A program made the translations under genes and the position numbers. Below are positions 16,646-27,167 of a stretch of DNA of 55,134 nucleotides, one piece after another; positions within the stretch are counted from its first letter, which is position 1; each line of letters opens with the position of its first letter. Origin of the DNA: Ferruginibacter sp. (lineage in GTDB: Bacteria > Bacteroidota > Bacteroidia > Chitinophagales > Chitinophagaceae). The stretch spans positions 1 to 55,134 of the forward strand of contig JANXXM010000073.1 of the NCBI GenBank assembly GCA_025350645.1, in the 5' to 3' direction. Under the pieces are notes generated by a model. The model saw only the letters and a list, made by a program, of their open reading frames with translations. It ran no database searches and was not told where the DNA came from.

Positions 16646-19600
16646 CTATTTTCCTACTATTCCTATGTGTTTAAAAAATTTTTTTTCTTCCAGTACCTTT
16701 TTATAATCCTTCGGAAAAACTTTTACAAAATGTTGCAACTGATTTTCAAAATCATTCAGCACAAATTTTGCAACGGTGCTACATGTATATCTAAAATGTT
16801 TTTCGATTATTTGTTTTAAAAAAATGGCATCATCAGTAGAAAGGGGATCGAGGTCTACCATTTCTTTATTGCAAAGATTTATAAAATTGTGCTGTACATC
16901 ATATATGTATGCAAAACCGCCACTCATACCTGCTGCAAAGTTTTTTCCGGTAGCACCAAGTATCACTACATTACCACCAGTCATATATTCACAGCCATTG
17001 TCGCCAACGCCTTCTGTTACTGCATTTGCGCCGCTATTGCGTACCGCAAAACGTTCGCCCGCTTTTCCTCTTATAAATGCTTCCCCATCCGTTGCACCAT
17101 AAAAAGCTACATTGCCAATAATGCTGTTTTCCGCTGCAATAAAGCCTGCATTTTTCGCAGGATATATAATTAATTTTGCACCACTCAATCCTTTTCCAAA
17201 ATAATCATTGGCATCTCCTTCTAATTCCAGCGTAATTCCTTTTGTATTAAATGCACCAAAGCTTTGCCCTGCGGTACCCGTAAATTTAAAGTGAATGCTA
17301 TCTTCTGTTAACCCTGCTGCACCATATTTTTTTGTAATTTCATGAGATAACAATGTGCCAATAGTTCTATTAATATTTTTTATAGAAAATGCTGCAGTTA
17401 TTTTTTCTTGTTTATCAATCGCATTTTTTGCTGCATCTAATAAGTTCCAATCCAAAATATTTTCCATTTCATGATCTTGTTTTTCTACATTGTATAACGC
17501 TGTTCCGGGTACAGATGGTGTTTTAAACAGGATGGCAGATAAATCTAAATTATTATATTTCCAATGCGGCACATTTTCTTTTTGTATTAAAAATTGCACC
17601 TGACCCACCATTTCATTTACTGTTTTAAAACCAAGCTCTGCCATTATTTCACGTAATTCTTCTGTAATAAATTTAAAAAAATTTATTACATGTTCAGCAT
17701 CACCTGTAAATCTTTTTCTAAGTTCGGGGTCTTGTGTGGCTACACCAACAGGGCAGGTATTCATGTGGCATTTTCGCATCATTATGCAGCCTTCTACAAT
17801 GAGTGCTGCAGTTGCCACGCCCCACTCTTCTGCACCCAGCAAAGTTGCAATAGCAATATCTCTTCCGGTTTTCATTTGCCCATCGGCTTGTAAAACCACC
17901 CGGCCACGCAGTTTATTTTTTACCAGCGTTTGCTGTGCTTCTGCCAAACCAAGTTCCCAGGGCAAGCCTGCATGTTTTACAGAACTGATGGGGGATGCAC
18001 CTGTACCACCATCGTGGCCCGCAATTAAAATTACATCGGCTTTTGCTTTTGCAACGCCTGCTGCTATTGTTCCTATACCGGCCTTGCTTACCAGTTTTAC
18101 ATTTATACGTGCTGCCCGATTTGCATTTTTTAAATCGAATATTAATTGTGCCAAATCTTCTATAGAATAAATATCGTGGTGCGGCGGCGGAGAAATTAAT
18201 CCTACACCCGGTGTTGCATGCCGTACTTTACCAATCCAGTCATCTACTTTAAAACCGGGTAACTGCCCACCCTCACCGGGTTTAGCACCTTGTGCCATTT
18301 TTATTTGTAACTCATCAGCCTCTGTTAAATATAAACTGGTTACCCCAAATCTTGCACTGGCTATTTGTTTAATAGCACTTCGCATACTATCGCCATTGGG
18401 CAATTTTTTATACCTAATTTCATCTTCACCACCCTCGCCGGTATTACTTTTGCCACCCAGTTTATTCATTGCAATTGCCAGAGTGGTATGTGCTTCCCAG
18501 CTTACAGAACCAAAGCTCATAGCGCCTGTAGCAAATCTTTTATAAATATTTTCTGCAGGTTCCACTTCGTCAATACTAATAGCTTTACGGTCTTTTTTAA
18601 ACTCAAATAAGCTGCGAAGCGTAACCGCTTTTTCACTTTGGTCGTTTACAAATGTTGAATATTTTTTAAAGGTTACATAATCATTCATCTTAGTAGAATG
18701 CTGCAATAAATGAATGGTAGTGGGATTAAACAAATGAAATTCGCCTTTGCGTTTCCATTGATATAAGCCACCAACATTTAATCTATCTACCGGAATATTT
18801 TTTTTGCTGAATGCCCTGTTGTGTTTTAATAAAGCTTCTTTTGCTATGCCATCTAAATCCATTCCCTGTATACGACTTATTGCACCGGTAAAATAATTTT
18901 CAACTACGTTTTTATTCAATCCCAGTATTTCAAAAATTTGTGCGCCCTGGTACGATTGCAAAGTAGATACACCCATTTTAGAAAATACTTTAAGCAAGCC
19001 ATCACACACAGATTTTATATAATTGTACCGAAGGTCTTTCCATTCCAAATGTGTTTGTAAACTTCCGTTTGCTTTCATATTTCTTATAGACGCCAAAGCC
19101 AAATATGGATTGATAGCCGTAGCCCCAAAACCAATTAAACAGGCAAAATGCTGCACTTCCCAAACATCGCCTGCTTCTACCACAATACCCGTTTGCCCAC
19201 GCAACCCTTTTTTAATAAGATGATGATGAACTGCAGACGCAGCAAGGAGTGAAGGGATGGCTGCATGATAAGAATCTACTGCTCTGTCGCACAAAATAAT
19301 TACTTTATACCCATCATTCACCGCATCTTCTGCATAGCGGCAAAGGCGGTCCAATCCTTTTTCCAGAGAGCCATTTTTGCCATCTGCCCTAAAATAAGTT
19401 TGTATCGTTTTCGATTGAAAAATACCGGTATCAATACTTCTTAATTTTTCTAATTCTGTACTGGTGAGTATAGGATGTTTTAATGCAACGCTATGGCAAT
19501 GTGCTGCTTTTTCGTCTAATAAATTTCCGTTGTTTCCTAAAAAAGTAGCAAGGCTCATTACAAATCTTTCTCTTATAGGGTCTATTGGCGGGTTGGTAAC

Positions 19601-21259
19601 CTGTGCAAATAGTTGTTTAAAATAAGAACTCAAATGTTGCGGTTCATCACTCAATATTGCAAGCGGTACATCGTTACCCATAGAGCCAATAGGTTCTTTA
19701 GCATCCAGCGCCATTGGTTTTAAAATAACTTCAATATCTTCTGTAGAATACCCAAATGTTTTTTGATATTTTAAAACAGAACTGTCAGATAAATGTGTAA
19801 ACGTTACTCTTGGTTCTGCAATTTCTTCCAATCGAATTTTATATTTATTGAGCCAGTCAGCATAAGTATTTTGCCCGCAAATATCTTGTTTCACTTCTTC
19901 GTCGCTTATAATGCGGCCCTGCTCCATATCTACTACAAACATTTTCCCCGGCTGCAAACTTCCTTTTTCTTTTATTAAACTTTGATCAATCGGCAGCGTG
20001 CCTGTTTCGCTTGCCATTATCACTCTGTCATCTGTTGTAACACAATAACGGGATGGGCGCAAACCATTTCTATCCAGCGTTGCGCCAATAATTTTTCCAT
20101 CAGTAAACGATATAGATGCGGGACCATCCCAGGGTTCCATAATGGCTGCATGATATTCGTAAAAAGATTTTTTTACTGCATTAATATCGCCGTTGCCATC
20201 CCATGGCTCGGGGATGAGCATCATCATTACATGCGGCAAACTCCTGCCAGATAGTAATAATAATTCTATCACATTATCCAAACATGCAGAGTCCGATTGT
20301 TTTGCCCCAACAATGGGCAATAACATGGCCATTTCTTCTTTAGAAAAAAAAGCTGTTTCAAAATTTTGTTCAGATGCTTTTAGCCAATTGAGATTACCCT
20401 GCAATGTATTTATTTCGCCATTGTGTGCAATGTAACGAAAGGGTTGTGCAAGCCTCCATGCAGGTGCGGTGTTTGTAGCAAAACGGGAATGCACCAAACC
20501 AAAAGCACTTACTACTTTTTTATTGGTAAGGTCTGTAAAATAATGGCGCACCTGTGTGCTGGTTAACTGCCCTTTGTAAACAATTGTTTTGTAGGAAAGC
20601 GATGCAATGTAAAAACCAATGGCATCTTCTCTTATTGTTTTATTAATGGTATGTGTTGCATAATTGCGCAGCACAAAAAGTTTTCTTTCAAAAATATCTG
20701 CTTGTTTAATATGATCCGGACAGGCAATAAAAACCTGTTCCATTTCGGGCTCGGCACTTAATGCTGTAACACCAATATTTTCGCTGTTTACAGGCACTTT
20801 GCGGTAAGTCAAAATTTCCATTCCCAGTTTCTCCACTGCTTTATTAAACAATGAACGACACTCTTCTCTTAACCTAATATCTGTAGGAAAAAATAAAACC
20901 CCTACTGCATATTTTTCAAATGGGGGTAAGTGAATATTTAATTTTTTGCATTCCTCAAAAAAGAATTCGTGTGGCAATTGAATGGTAATGCCGGCACCAT
21001 CTCCGGAATTATTTTCGCAGCCACATGCACCACGATGCTCCATGTTTTCCAGCACAGTTAAAGCATCAGAAATGTGCTGATGCGATTTTACACCTTTAAT
21101 ACTTGCAACAAAGCCAATGCCGCATGCGTCATGCTCAAAGCGTGGGTCGTAGAGACCCAGAGCCTCACCCTCTTTCTCTTTACAAGAGAGAGGGAAGCCA
21201 GGCTTTAAATCTTTATCAACATTTGTAATTAAACATTTGTTCATTTTATCTTTTTTCAA
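16646..21259 (-). CDS. gltB: Glutamate synthase large (alpha) subunit, with an extended propeptide
   Basis: A 1537-residue enzyme with: class II glutaminase domain whose nucleophile is Cys46 in HDACGIGFV, exposed by removal of the propeptide; central domain; FMN and 2-oxoglutarate binding synthase domain (GTGASPISS, near 1060); the 3Fe-4S cysteines in CIMMRKCHMNTCPVG; and the C-terminal beta-helix domain. Ammonia released from glutamine is tunnelled to the synthase site. The propeptide is 45 residues, longer than usual, because a palindromic repeat (21161-21199) is read in frame as residues 21-33. As the propeptide is removed, this insertion should do no harm. The start could also be Met6 (21244). 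Confidence 0.96.
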   Translation of the reverse strand: MKKDKMNKCLITNVDKDLKPGFPLSCKEKEGEALGLYDPRFEHDACGIGFVASIKGVKSHQHISDALTVLENMEHRGACGCENNSGDGAGITIQLPHEFFFEECKKLNIHLPPFEKYAVGVLFFPTDIRLREECRSLFNKAVEKLGMEILTYRKVPVNSENIGVTALSAEPEMEQVFIACPDHIKQADIFERKLFVLRNYATHTINKTIREDAIGFYIASLSYKTIVYKGQLTSTQVRHYFTDLTNKKVVSAFGLVHSRFATNTAPAWRLAQPFRYIAHNGEINTLQGNLNWLKASEQNFETAFFSKEEMAMLLPIVGAKQSDSACLDNVIELLLLSGRSLPHVMMMLIPEPWDGNGDINAVKKSFYEYHAAIMEPWDGPASISFTDGKIIGATLDRNGLRPSRYCVTTDDRVIMASETGTLPIDQSLIKEKGSLQPGKMFVVDMEQGRIISDEEVKQDICGQNTYADWLNKYKIRLEEIAEPRVTFTHLSDSSVLKYQKTFGYSTEDIEVILKPMALDAKEPIGSMGNDVPLAILSDEPQHLSSYFKQLFAQVTNPPIDPIRERFVMSLATFLGNNGNLLDEKAAHCHSVALKHPILTSTELEKLRSIDTGIFQSKTIQTYFRADGKNGSLEKGLDRLCRYAEDAVNDGYKVIILCDRAVDSYHAAIPSLLAASAVHHHLIKKGLRGQTGIVVEAGDVWEVQHFACLIGFGATAINPYLALASIRNMKANGSLQTHLEWKDLRYNYIKSVCDGLLKVFSKMGVSTLQSYQGAQIFEILGLNKNVVENYFTGAISRIQGMDLDGIAKEALLKHNRAFSKKNIPVDRLNVGGLYQWKRKGEFHLFNPTTIHLLQHSTKMNDYVTFKKYSTFVNDQSEKAVTLRSLFEFKKDRKAISIDEVEPAENIYKRFATGAMSFGSVSWEAHTTLAIAMNKLGGKSNTGEGGEDEIRYKKLPNGDSMRSAIKQIASARFGVTSLYLTEADELQIKMAQGAKPGEGGQLPGFKVDDWIGKVRHATPGVGLISPPPHHDIYSIEDLAQLIFDLKNANRAARINVKLVSKAGIGTIAAGVAKAKADVILIAGHDGGTGASPISSVKHAGLPWELGLAEAQQTLVKNKLRGRVVLQADGQMKTGRDIAIATLLGAEEWGVATAALIVEGCIMMRKCHMNTCPVGVATQDPELRKRFTGDAEHVINFFKFITEELREIMAELGFKTVNEMVGQVQFLIQKENVPHWKYNNLDLSAILFKTPSVPGTALYNVEKQDHEMENILDWNLLDAAKNAIDKQEKITAAFSIKNINRTIGTLLSHEITKKYGAAGLTEDSIHFKFTGTAGQSFGAFNTKGITLELEGDANDYFGKGLSGAKLIIYPAKNAGFIAAENSIIGNVAFYGATDGEAFIRGKAGERFAVRNSGANAVTEGVGDNGCEYMTGGNVVILGATGKNFAAGMSGGFAYIYDVQHNFINLCNKEMVDLDPLSTDDAIFLKQIIEKHFRYTCSTVAKFVLNDFENQLQHFVKVFPKDYKKVLEEKKFFKHIGIVGK
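21161..21199 (-). repeat. Palindromic repeat (family 1) inside gltB
   Basis: On the minus strand CCCTCTCTCTT and AAGAGAAAGAGGG form a stem with one bulge, followed by GTGAGGCT. It is read in frame as FPLSCKEKEGEA in the GltB propeptide. It is the most diverged copy. Confidence 0.65.
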
Positions 21260-21562
21260 CTTTTATCTAAGCATACATTAAGTATGGTTTATTTTTTGTC
21301 CAAACAAAGAAGCAGCTATGGTCATCATCGTTGTGTCACTCACTTGTGCCGTATACCTTTTTGCAACATGCCTCTCCGTCCTTCTCCCTCTCTGATGAAT
21401 AAGGAGCGGCACATTAACCATATCCAAACATTTTATCTACCAGGTCTTCTTCAGATTTTTTTTCGATAATAATTATTCGCTCTAAATATTTTCGTTCATT
21501 TTAATTTTTAAACTGTTTTCTATTCACTCTACTTATTCTCGCAATCAATCTCCGCTCCAATA
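21260..21562. other. Gene-free stretch upstream of gltB
   Basis: No coding frame is convincing. It contains an inverted pair GTGCCG (21346-21351) / CGGCAC (21407-21412) 55 bp apart around a pyrimidine-rich core, which may be another dispersed repeat. A promoter for gltBD is expected here, but no exact TAnnTTTG element was found. Confidence 0.45.
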
Positions 21563-21565
21563 GTT

Positions 21566-21595
21566 CCTCCCCTTTGGAGAGGCTGGGAGGGGCTT
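21566..21595 (+). repeat. Palindromic repeat (family 1) just after ilvA
   Basis: CCTCCCC-TTT-GGAGAGG followed by CTGGGAGGGGCTT on the + strand, ending 6 bp before the ilvA stop codon. It runs opposite to the copies read inside the enzymes. It could also act as a termination or mRNA-end hairpin. Confidence 0.7.
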
Positions 21596-21600
21596 CGGCT

Positions 21601-22941
21601 TTACACCAAATACCCAAAAGCATTATCTCCACTTTTCAACTCCGTATAATTAATATGATAGCTGTTCAAATTTTTTAACAAAACTTCATAATCTGCTTTT
21701 GTTTTTAATTCTATACCTACCAGTGCAGGACCAGTTTCTTTATTGTGTTTTTGCATGTATTCAAAACGGGTAATGTCATCATTATCCCCCAATACATGGT
21801 TTACAAATTCTTTTAAAGCACCAGGTCGTTGTGCAAAGCGAATGAGAAAATAATGTTTTAACCCTTCGTATTGCAAACTGCGTTCTTTAATTTCTTGCAT
21901 GCGATCAATATCATTATTACCACCACCAATAACACAAACAATATTTTTTCCTTTTATCTGTTCTGCATATTCATCTAAAGCGGCAATGCTTAATACACCT
22001 GCAGGTTCAGCTACAATAGCATCTTCATTATACAATTGTAAAATGGTAGTACAAACTTTTCCCTCATCTACCAATAGCATATCATCCAATACATCTTTGC
22101 AAATAGAAAAAGTAATATCACCCACACGTTTTACCGCTGCACCATCTACAAAGCGTTCTATATTTTCTACAGTAACTGGTTGCCCAGCTTTTAGCGCTTC
22201 GTACATGCTTGGCGCTCCCTTAGGCTCTACGCCTATTATTTTTGTTTGTGGCGAAAAAGTTTTAAAATACGAGCCCACTCCTGCGCTTAAGCCCCCACCA
22301 CCTACGGCCATAAAAATAAAATCTAGGCCTCCTCTATCTCCCCCTAAGGAGGAGGACGACTGCGAGATTAGTGTGGTAGATTCATTAATATTTTTTTGTT
22401 CTAATTTATCTTGTTGTTTATTGAATTGCTCAAATATTTCTACCCCCACAGTTGCTTGCCCTTCAATAATTTTATAATCATCAAATGGAGGAATAAATGT
22501 CATTCCATTTTCTTCTGTATATTTTTTTGCAGCTATGGCACAATCATCAAATGTATCGCCTACTAATTTTACGGTTATAAAATCTTCGCCAAACATTTTT
22601 GTTTGTGATACCTTTTGGTTAGGAGAAATTACTGGCATAAACACTACCCCTTTTGCGCCTAACTTTTTACAACTGTAGGCAAAACCTTGAGCATGATTGC
22701 CTGCACTTGCACACACAACACCAAGTTGTAACTGCTCACCTAACAAACTGCTCATCATATTATAAGCACCACGCAATTTGTACGAACGAACTATTTGCAA
22801 ATCTTCTCTCTTTAAGAATATATTGCATTGGTATTTTTTGGAGAGATTTAGATTGAGTTGCAACGGAGTTTTGTTTACAACGTTTTTGAGGCGTTGTGCT
22901 GCCGCTGTAAAATCCAATAATATTTGTGCTGTAGTATTCAT
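21601..22941 (-). CDS. ilvA: Threonine ammonia-lyase (biosynthetic), with a repeat-encoded insert
   Basis: A 446-residue PLP enzyme converting threonine to 2-oxobutanoate, the first step to isoleucine. The PLP lysine is Lys55 (RSYKLRGAYNM), the phosphate-binding glycines are GGGG (214-217), and one C-terminal ACT-like domain (about 355-445) would bind isoleucine or valine. Between EIFEQ and LDFIFMAVGGGG about 25-30 extra residues are present, rich in Gln, Ser and Asn and ending in a palindromic repeat read as SSSSLGGDRGGL (195-206). The fold should tolerate it as a surface loop, but activity is untested. The start codon overlaps the ilvC stop (TAATG), indicating coupled translation. Confidence 0.95.
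   Translation of the reverse strand: MNTTAQILLDFTAAAQRLKNVVNKTPLQLNLNLSKKYQCNIFLKREDLQIVRSYKLRGAYNMMSSLLGEQLQLGVVCASAGNHAQGFAYSCKKLGAKGVVFMPVISPNQKVSQTKMFGEDFITVKLVGDTFDDCAIAAKKYTEENGMTFIPPFDDYKIIEGQATVGVEIFEQFNKQQDKLEQKNINESTTLISQSSSSLGGDRGGLDFIFMAVGGGGLSAGVGSYFKTFSPQTKIIGVEPKGAPSMYEALKAGQPVTVENIERFVDGAAVKRVGDITFSICKDVLDDMLLVDEGKVCTTILQLYNEDAIVAEPAGVLSIAALDEYAEQIKGKNIVCVIGGGNNDIDRMQEIKERSLQYEGLKHYFLIRFAQRPGALKEFVNHVLGDNDDITRFEYMQKHNKETGPALVGIELKTKADYEVLLKNLNSYHINYTELKSGDNAFGYLV
22326..22357 (-). repeat. Palindromic repeat (family 1) inside ilvA
   Basis: On the minus strand GTCCTCCTCC-TTA-GGGGGAGATAGAGGAGGCCT, read in frame as SSSSLGGDRGGL at residues 195-206 of IlvA. Confidence 0.75.
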
Positions 22942-24425
22942 TATGCGTTTGTACTTATTGTTTTCATATTCGTCATGGCTTGTCTTAATGTAGCCCCTAC
23001 AATTTCTACAGGATGGCTACGCAAAGCATGGTTTACCTGTATCAATGTTTTATTATCCACACCAGCATCTTTTCCTTCGTTAAAATTTTTTCCAATAACA
23101 TCTGTATCAATTTTCTTCATAAAATCTGCTAATAAAGGCTTGCAGGCATGATCAAATAAATAACAACCATATTCTGCCGTATCAGAAATTACCCTATTCA
23201 TTTCAAATAATTTTTTACGGGCAATAGTATTTGCAATTAATGGTGTTTCGTGCAAAGATTCGTAGTAAGCAGATTCTTCTTTAATACCAGCTTCTACCAT
23301 AGTTTCAAAAGCGAGTTCTACACCAGCTCTTATCATTGCCACAAATAATAAAGCATTGTCAAAAAATTCTTGCTCCGCAATTTTCATATCACCTGCTGGT
23401 GTTTTTTCAAAAGCGGTTTCTCCAGTAGCAGCTCTCCATGCCAATAAATTTTTATCATCATTTGCCCAATCTTCCATCATCGTTTTGCTAAAGTATCCAC
23501 TCATAATATCATCCTGATGTTTTTGAAACAAGGGGCGCATAATGGTTTTCAATTCTTCCGATAATTCAAATGCTTTTATTTTTGCAGGGTTAGATAATCT
23601 GTCCATCATGGCAGTAACACCCCCTTGCTTTAAAGCTTCTGTAATTACTTCCACACCGTATTGTACGAGTTTTGATGCATAACTCTTTTCAATTCCTTTC
23701 TCTATCATTTTATCAAAACAAAGTATAGAGCCTGTTTGTAACATGCCACATAAAATGGTTTGCTCACCCATCAAATCAGATTTTACTTCGGCTACAAAAG
23801 ATGATTTTAATACACCCGCTCTATGCCCACCAGTACCTACTGCATAAGCTTTTGCTTGCGCTAATCCTTTTCCTTCAGGGTCATTTTCTGGATGTACAGC
23901 AATTAACGTAGGCACACCAAATCCTCTTTTATATTCTTCTCTTACTTCTGTACCTGGGCATTTAGGTGCTACCATTATTACAGTTAAATCTTTTCTTATT
24001 TGCATACCTTCTTCTACAATATTAAAACCATGAGAGTAAGAAAGTGTTGCACCCTTTTTCATCAAAGGAATGATGGCAGTTACTACAGATGTATGTTGTT
24101 TATCTGGAGTAAGATTCAACACCAAATCTGCCGAAGGAATTAATGCTTCATAAGTACCAACGATAAAATTATTATCTGTAGCATTTTTCCAAGATGCTCT
24201 TTTTTCTGTTATGGCTTCGCTGCGCAATGCATACGATACATCCAAACCAGAATCTCTTAAATTCAATCCTTGGTTTAAACCTTGTGCACCACAACCTACT
24301 ATCACCATTTTTTTTCCTTTCAGTACTTCTACACCATTTGTAAATTCGCTGCTTTTCATAAACGCACATACGCCAAGTTGGTTTAGTTGTTGTCTAAGTG
24401 GTAAGCTATTGAAATAATTTGCCAT
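22941..24425 (-). CDS. ilvC: Ketol-acid reductoisomerase, class II
   Basis: A 494-residue enzyme of the long class II form. It isomerises and reduces acetolactate or acetohydroxybutyrate with NADPH and Mg2+. The Rossmann motif is GCGAQG (44-49) with a basic 2'-phosphate loop ([16 protein letters not shown]). The catalytic helical domain is duplicated as expected for class II, with the acidic metal ligands in [16 protein letters not shown]. The gene ends in TAATG shared with ilvA. A 192-bp gap with two kinds of repeat separates it from ilvN. Confidence 0.97.
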   Translation of the reverse strand: MANYFNSLPLRQQLNQLGVCAFMKSSEFTNGVEVLKGKKMVIVGCGAQGLNQGLNLRDSGLDVSYALRSEAITEKRASWKNATDNNFIVGTYEALIPSADLVLNLTPDKQHTSVVTAIIPLMKKGATLSYSHGFNIVEEGMQIRKDLTVIMVAPKCPGTEVREEYKRGFGVPTLIAVHPENDPEGKGLAQAKAYAVGTGGHRAGVLKSSFVAEVKSDLMGEQTILCGMLQTGSILCFDKMIEKGIEKSYASKLVQYGVEVITEALKQGGVTAMMDRLSNPAKIKAFELSEELKTIMRPLFQKHQDDIMSGYFSKTMMEDWANDDKNLLAWRAATGETAFEKTPAGDMKIAEQEFFDNALLFVAMIRAGVELAFETMVEAGIKEESAYYESLHETPLIANTIARKKLFEMNRVISDTAEYGCYLFDHACKPLLADFMKKIDTDVIGKNFNEGKDAGVDNKTLIQVNHALRSHPVEIVGATLRQAMTNMKTISTNA

Positions 24426-24441
24426 TTGTATAAATTGTTAA

Positions 24442-24472
24442 GGGCCCCTAAATCCCCCCGAAACGGGGACTT
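24442..24472 (-). repeat. Palindromic repeat (family 1) upstream of ilvC
   Basis: On the minus strand GTCCCCG-TTT-CGGGG followed by GGATTTAGGGGCCC. It is 17 bp before the ilvC ATG, where it could fold over or near the ribosome entry site. Of the copies here it has one of the cleanest stems. Confidence 0.75.
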
Positions 24473-24547
24473 GTGAACTTTGTGATTATTAAATTGCTTT
24501 TTTAATTTTTAATGTCAATATTTATTTTTGAATAATTCTTAATTGAG

Positions 24548-24628
24548 CTATGGGAAACTATGTGTCTATAATTCTATCTGAAAAAACGTAACACATAGGC
24601 ACAATAGGAGCATAGTTTCACATAGAAA
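24548..24628. repeat. Dispersed repeat (family 2) at the ilvN 3' end
   Basis: Contains the inverted pair GAAACTATG (24554-24562) / CATAGTTTC (24611-24619) with ACACATAGGCACAATAGG between. The ilvN stop codon (TGA, 24618-24620) lies within it, so the last two residues of IlvN and its stop appear to be contributed by the repeat. Confidence 0.6.
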
Positions 24629-25208
24629 AAACCTCTTCATGCTGATTTAAAAATTCATTCTCCACCAATTCATCACCAGGTGCAGACGCTTCATAAAATT
24701 TTAATTTCTCATGAAAACCGCTGCTGTCCTTAATGATAGCTATTCTTGCACTGCGAACAAATTCAATTAAACCATAAGGTTCCAATGCTTTTATTAATCC
24801 ATCTGTTTCTTCCCTATGGCCCGTAGTTTCAAAAACGGTGTAATCTTTTCGTATTACCACTGCTCTTGCACCATATTCTCTTAACAGCCTTTCTACTTTT
24901 ACTTTTTCTGCAATTTCATCTGTTGGTACTTTATACAAGGCCATTTCCTGCCACACTATTTCGTCTTCGGTATTGTAAAAAGCTTTTAAAACATCTACTT
25001 GTTTTTCTATTTGTGTACACAGTTTTCTTACTACATCTTCTGTTTCATTTATAACAATGGTAAAACGATGCACACTTTCTACTTCGGTTGGCGAAGTGTT
25101 TAAACTATCTACATTTATTTTTCTTCTGCTAAAAATAATGGCGATACGATTGAGTAAACCAATTTGGTTTTCGGTATAAACGGTGATGGTATATTCTGCT
25201 TTGTTCAT
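24618..25208 (-). CDS. ilvN: Acetolactate synthase small (regulatory) subunit
   Basis: A 196-residue protein with an N-terminal ACT domain (about 4-80, TITVYTENQIGLLNRIAIIFSRR) that binds valine and a C-terminal ALS-associated domain. It stimulates and gives feedback control to the catalytic subunit encoded directly upstream. The C-terminal tail after VRSARIAIIKDSSG is longer than in E. coli IlvN/IlvH, and its last codons fall in a family-2 repeat. Confidence 0.95.
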   Translation of the reverse strand: MNKAEYTITVYTENQIGLLNRIAIIFSRRKINVDSLNTSPTEVESVHRFTIVINETEDVVRKLCTQIEKQVDVLKAFYNTEDEIVWQEMALYKVPTDEIAEKVKVERLLREYGARAVVIRKDYTVFETTGHREETDGLIKALEPYGLIEFVRSARIAIIKDSSGFHEKLKFYEASAPGDELVENEFLNQHEEVFSM

Positions 25209-25320
25209 TGTTTTATATTTTTATAAATCAATCATTTTTGTTGAAGGTGATTTGTTTAAATATCTTTTTCCTTCATTGCAATTGTCGTTAATTTCAAAAC
25301 CGCTAACCGGGTTTGCTCTT

Positions 25321-27093
25321 TTACTTCAATCGTATTTCACTCACACTGCATCCCTGCGGCACCATGGGAAAAACATTATTTTCTTTCCCTACCATTACTT
25401 CTAATAAATACGCACCATTAAAATCCAGCATTGCTTTCAGCGATTTTTTTAAATCATTTCTTTCGCTAACTTTTTTTGCTTCGATGCTGTAAGCTGCTGC
25501 TACTTTTACATAATCGGGGCTTTTTATATTGGTGAAAGAATATCTTTTATCCATAAATAATTCCTGCCACTGGCGCACCATTCCAAGAAACTGATTGTTG
25601 AGAATAATTATTTTTACTTGTACATCACTTTGCATAATTGTGCCCAGTTCTTGTATCGTCATTTGTATACCTCCATCGCCAATAACCGCTACCACTATAC
25701 TTTGTGGCGCACCAAATTTTGCCCCAATAGCAGCCGGCAATGCATATCCCATTGTACCCAGCCCACCGCTGGTAATATTGCTTTTGCTCTTATTGTATTT
25801 TGCGTAGCGGCAGGTAACCATTTGGTGCTGCCCTACATCTGTAACAATTATTGCATTGCCTTCTGTTAATTCATTCAGTGTTTTTATTACTTCGCCCATC
25901 GTCAGTTCTCCCTCTGTAGGATTTAGTTCCGGCGTAATACATTGTTCTTCTTCCTGCTTTGTATAGTCTGCAAACTGCTGTAACCACTCCGCATGATTTC
26001 CTTTATTTATTAGAGCAGTAAGTAATGGTAAAGTTTCTTTACAATCTCCCCAAACAGGAACAGTTGTTTTTACATTTTTATCAATTTCCGAAGGGTCAAT
26101 ATCTAAGTGAACCACTTTTGCCTGCCTGGCATATTTATCTAAACGGCCCGTAACTCTGTCGTCGAAGCGCATACCAACTGCTATAAGCACATCACATTCA
26201 TTTGTTAAAACATTGGGACCATAATTTCCATGCATACCCAGCATACCCACGCCTAGCTTATGGTTTGAGGGTATTGCACTCATTCCCATAATCGTCCATG
26301 CCGCAGGAAGATTTCCTTTTTCTATAAATGCTATAAATTCTTTTTCAGCATTACCAAGTATTACACCCTGCCCAAAAATTACAAAAGGTTTTTTTGCTTC
26401 GTTTATTAATTTAGCAGCAGCAACTATGTACTCATTTCTTACAATTGGTTTTGGCCTATAGCTGCGAATATGTGTACATTTTGTGTACCCTGCATAATCA
26501 AACATTTGCAACTGCGCATTCTTTGTAATGTCTATAAGCACAGGGCCGGGGCGGCCGCTACCCGCTATATAAAATGCTTTTGCCAGTACCGATGGTATTT
26601 CTGTAGCATCTGTAATTTGGTAATTCCATTTGGTAACAGGCGTCGTAATATTTATAACATCCGTTTCCTGAAAAGCATCTGTACCCAGTAAATGTGCAAA
26701 CACCTGCCCTGTAATGCAAACGAGTGGGGTACTGTCTATCATTGCATCTGCAAGCCCCGTAACCAGGTTGGTAGCACCGGGGCCACTTGTGGCAAATACA
26801 ATTCCTGTTTTACCACTTGCCCTTGCAAACCCTTGCGCAGCGTGTATTGCGCCTTGCTCGTGGCGTACCAATATATGATTTAATTTTTTTTCGTAATCAT
26901 ATAACGCATCGTATATGGGCATAATAGCACCACCAGGATAACCAAAAATAATATTTGCATCTTCTGCAATTAATGCTTCGAGTACTGCAACAGAACCGGA
27001 AGCAGACTTAACAGCCCCCCTCGCCCCCTCGAGGGGGGAATGAAATGCAGTTTGTTTTGAAACTTCCTTTTTTATTTTTTGCAGTATTTCCAT
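25321..27093 (-). CDS. ilvB: Acetolactate synthase large (catalytic) subunit, with a repeat-encoded N-terminal segment
   Basis: A 590-residue thiamin diphosphate enzyme that condenses pyruvate with pyruvate or 2-oxobutanoate. Catalytic Glu79 is in RHEQGA; the FAD-binding middle domain and the ThDP motif VIGDGGIQMT-NN near 470-500 are present. Before the first domain is a 30-residue leader in which a palindromic repeat is read as SPLEGARGA (19-27). The conserved fold begins only after this, so function should be kept. The gene is followed by ilvN after 112 bp. Confidence 0.97.
   Translation of the reverse strand: MEILQKIKKEVSKQTAFHSPLEGARGAVKSASGSVAVLEALIAEDANIIFGYPGGAIMPIYDALYDYEKKLNHILVRHEQGAIHAAQGFARASGKTGIVFATSGPGATNLVTGLADAMIDSTPLVCITGQVFAHLLGTDAFQETDVINITTPVTKWNYQITDATEIPSVLAKAFYIAGSGRPGPVLIDITKNAQLQMFDYAGYTKCTHIRSYRPKPIVRNEYIVAAAKLINEAKKPFVIFGQGVILGNAEKEFIAFIEKGNLPAAWTIMGMSAIPSNHKLGVGMLGMHGNYGPNVLTNECDVLIAVGMRFDDRVTGRLDKYARQAKVVHLDIDPSEIDKNVKTTVPVWGDCKETLPLLTALINKGNHAEWLQQFADYTKQEEEQCITPELNPTEGELTMGEVIKTLNELTEGNAIIVTDVGQHQMVTCRYAKYNKSKSNITSGGLGTMGYALPAAIGAKFGAPQSIVVAVIGDGGIQMTIQELGTIMQSDVQVKIIILNNQFLGMVRQWQELFMDKRYSFTNIKSPDYVKVAAAYSIEAKKVSERNDLKKSLKAMLDFNGAYLLEVMVGKENNVFPMVPQGCSVSEIRLK
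27014..27040 (-). repeat. Palindromic repeat (family 1) inside ilvB
   Basis: On the minus strand CCCCCTCGAGGGGG (a perfect palindrome) followed by CGAGGGGGGCT, read as SPLEGARGA at residues 19-27 of IlvB. Confidence 0.75.
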
Positions 27094-27132
27094 AACAAAT
27101 ATTTTATAAACTTCAAATTATTTCAAACTTCC

Positions 27133-27162
27133 AAGTCCTCCCTCGGGTAATTTTGGGGGCTT
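27133..27162 (+). repeat. Palindromic repeat (family 1) just after ilvD
   Basis: GTCCTCCCTCGGG followed by TAATTTTGGGGGCTT on the + strand, ending 5 bp before the ilvD stop codon. Like the copies after ilvA and leuC it is antisense to transcription. Confidence 0.65.
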
Positions 27163-27167
27163 TGCAT

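Noticed and set aside
16646..21259. Many open frames on the opposite strand of gltB, ilv and leu genes
   Set aside because: They are rich in Cys, Phe and Ser, lack known motifs and mirror the codons of well-identified enzymes; treated as shadows.
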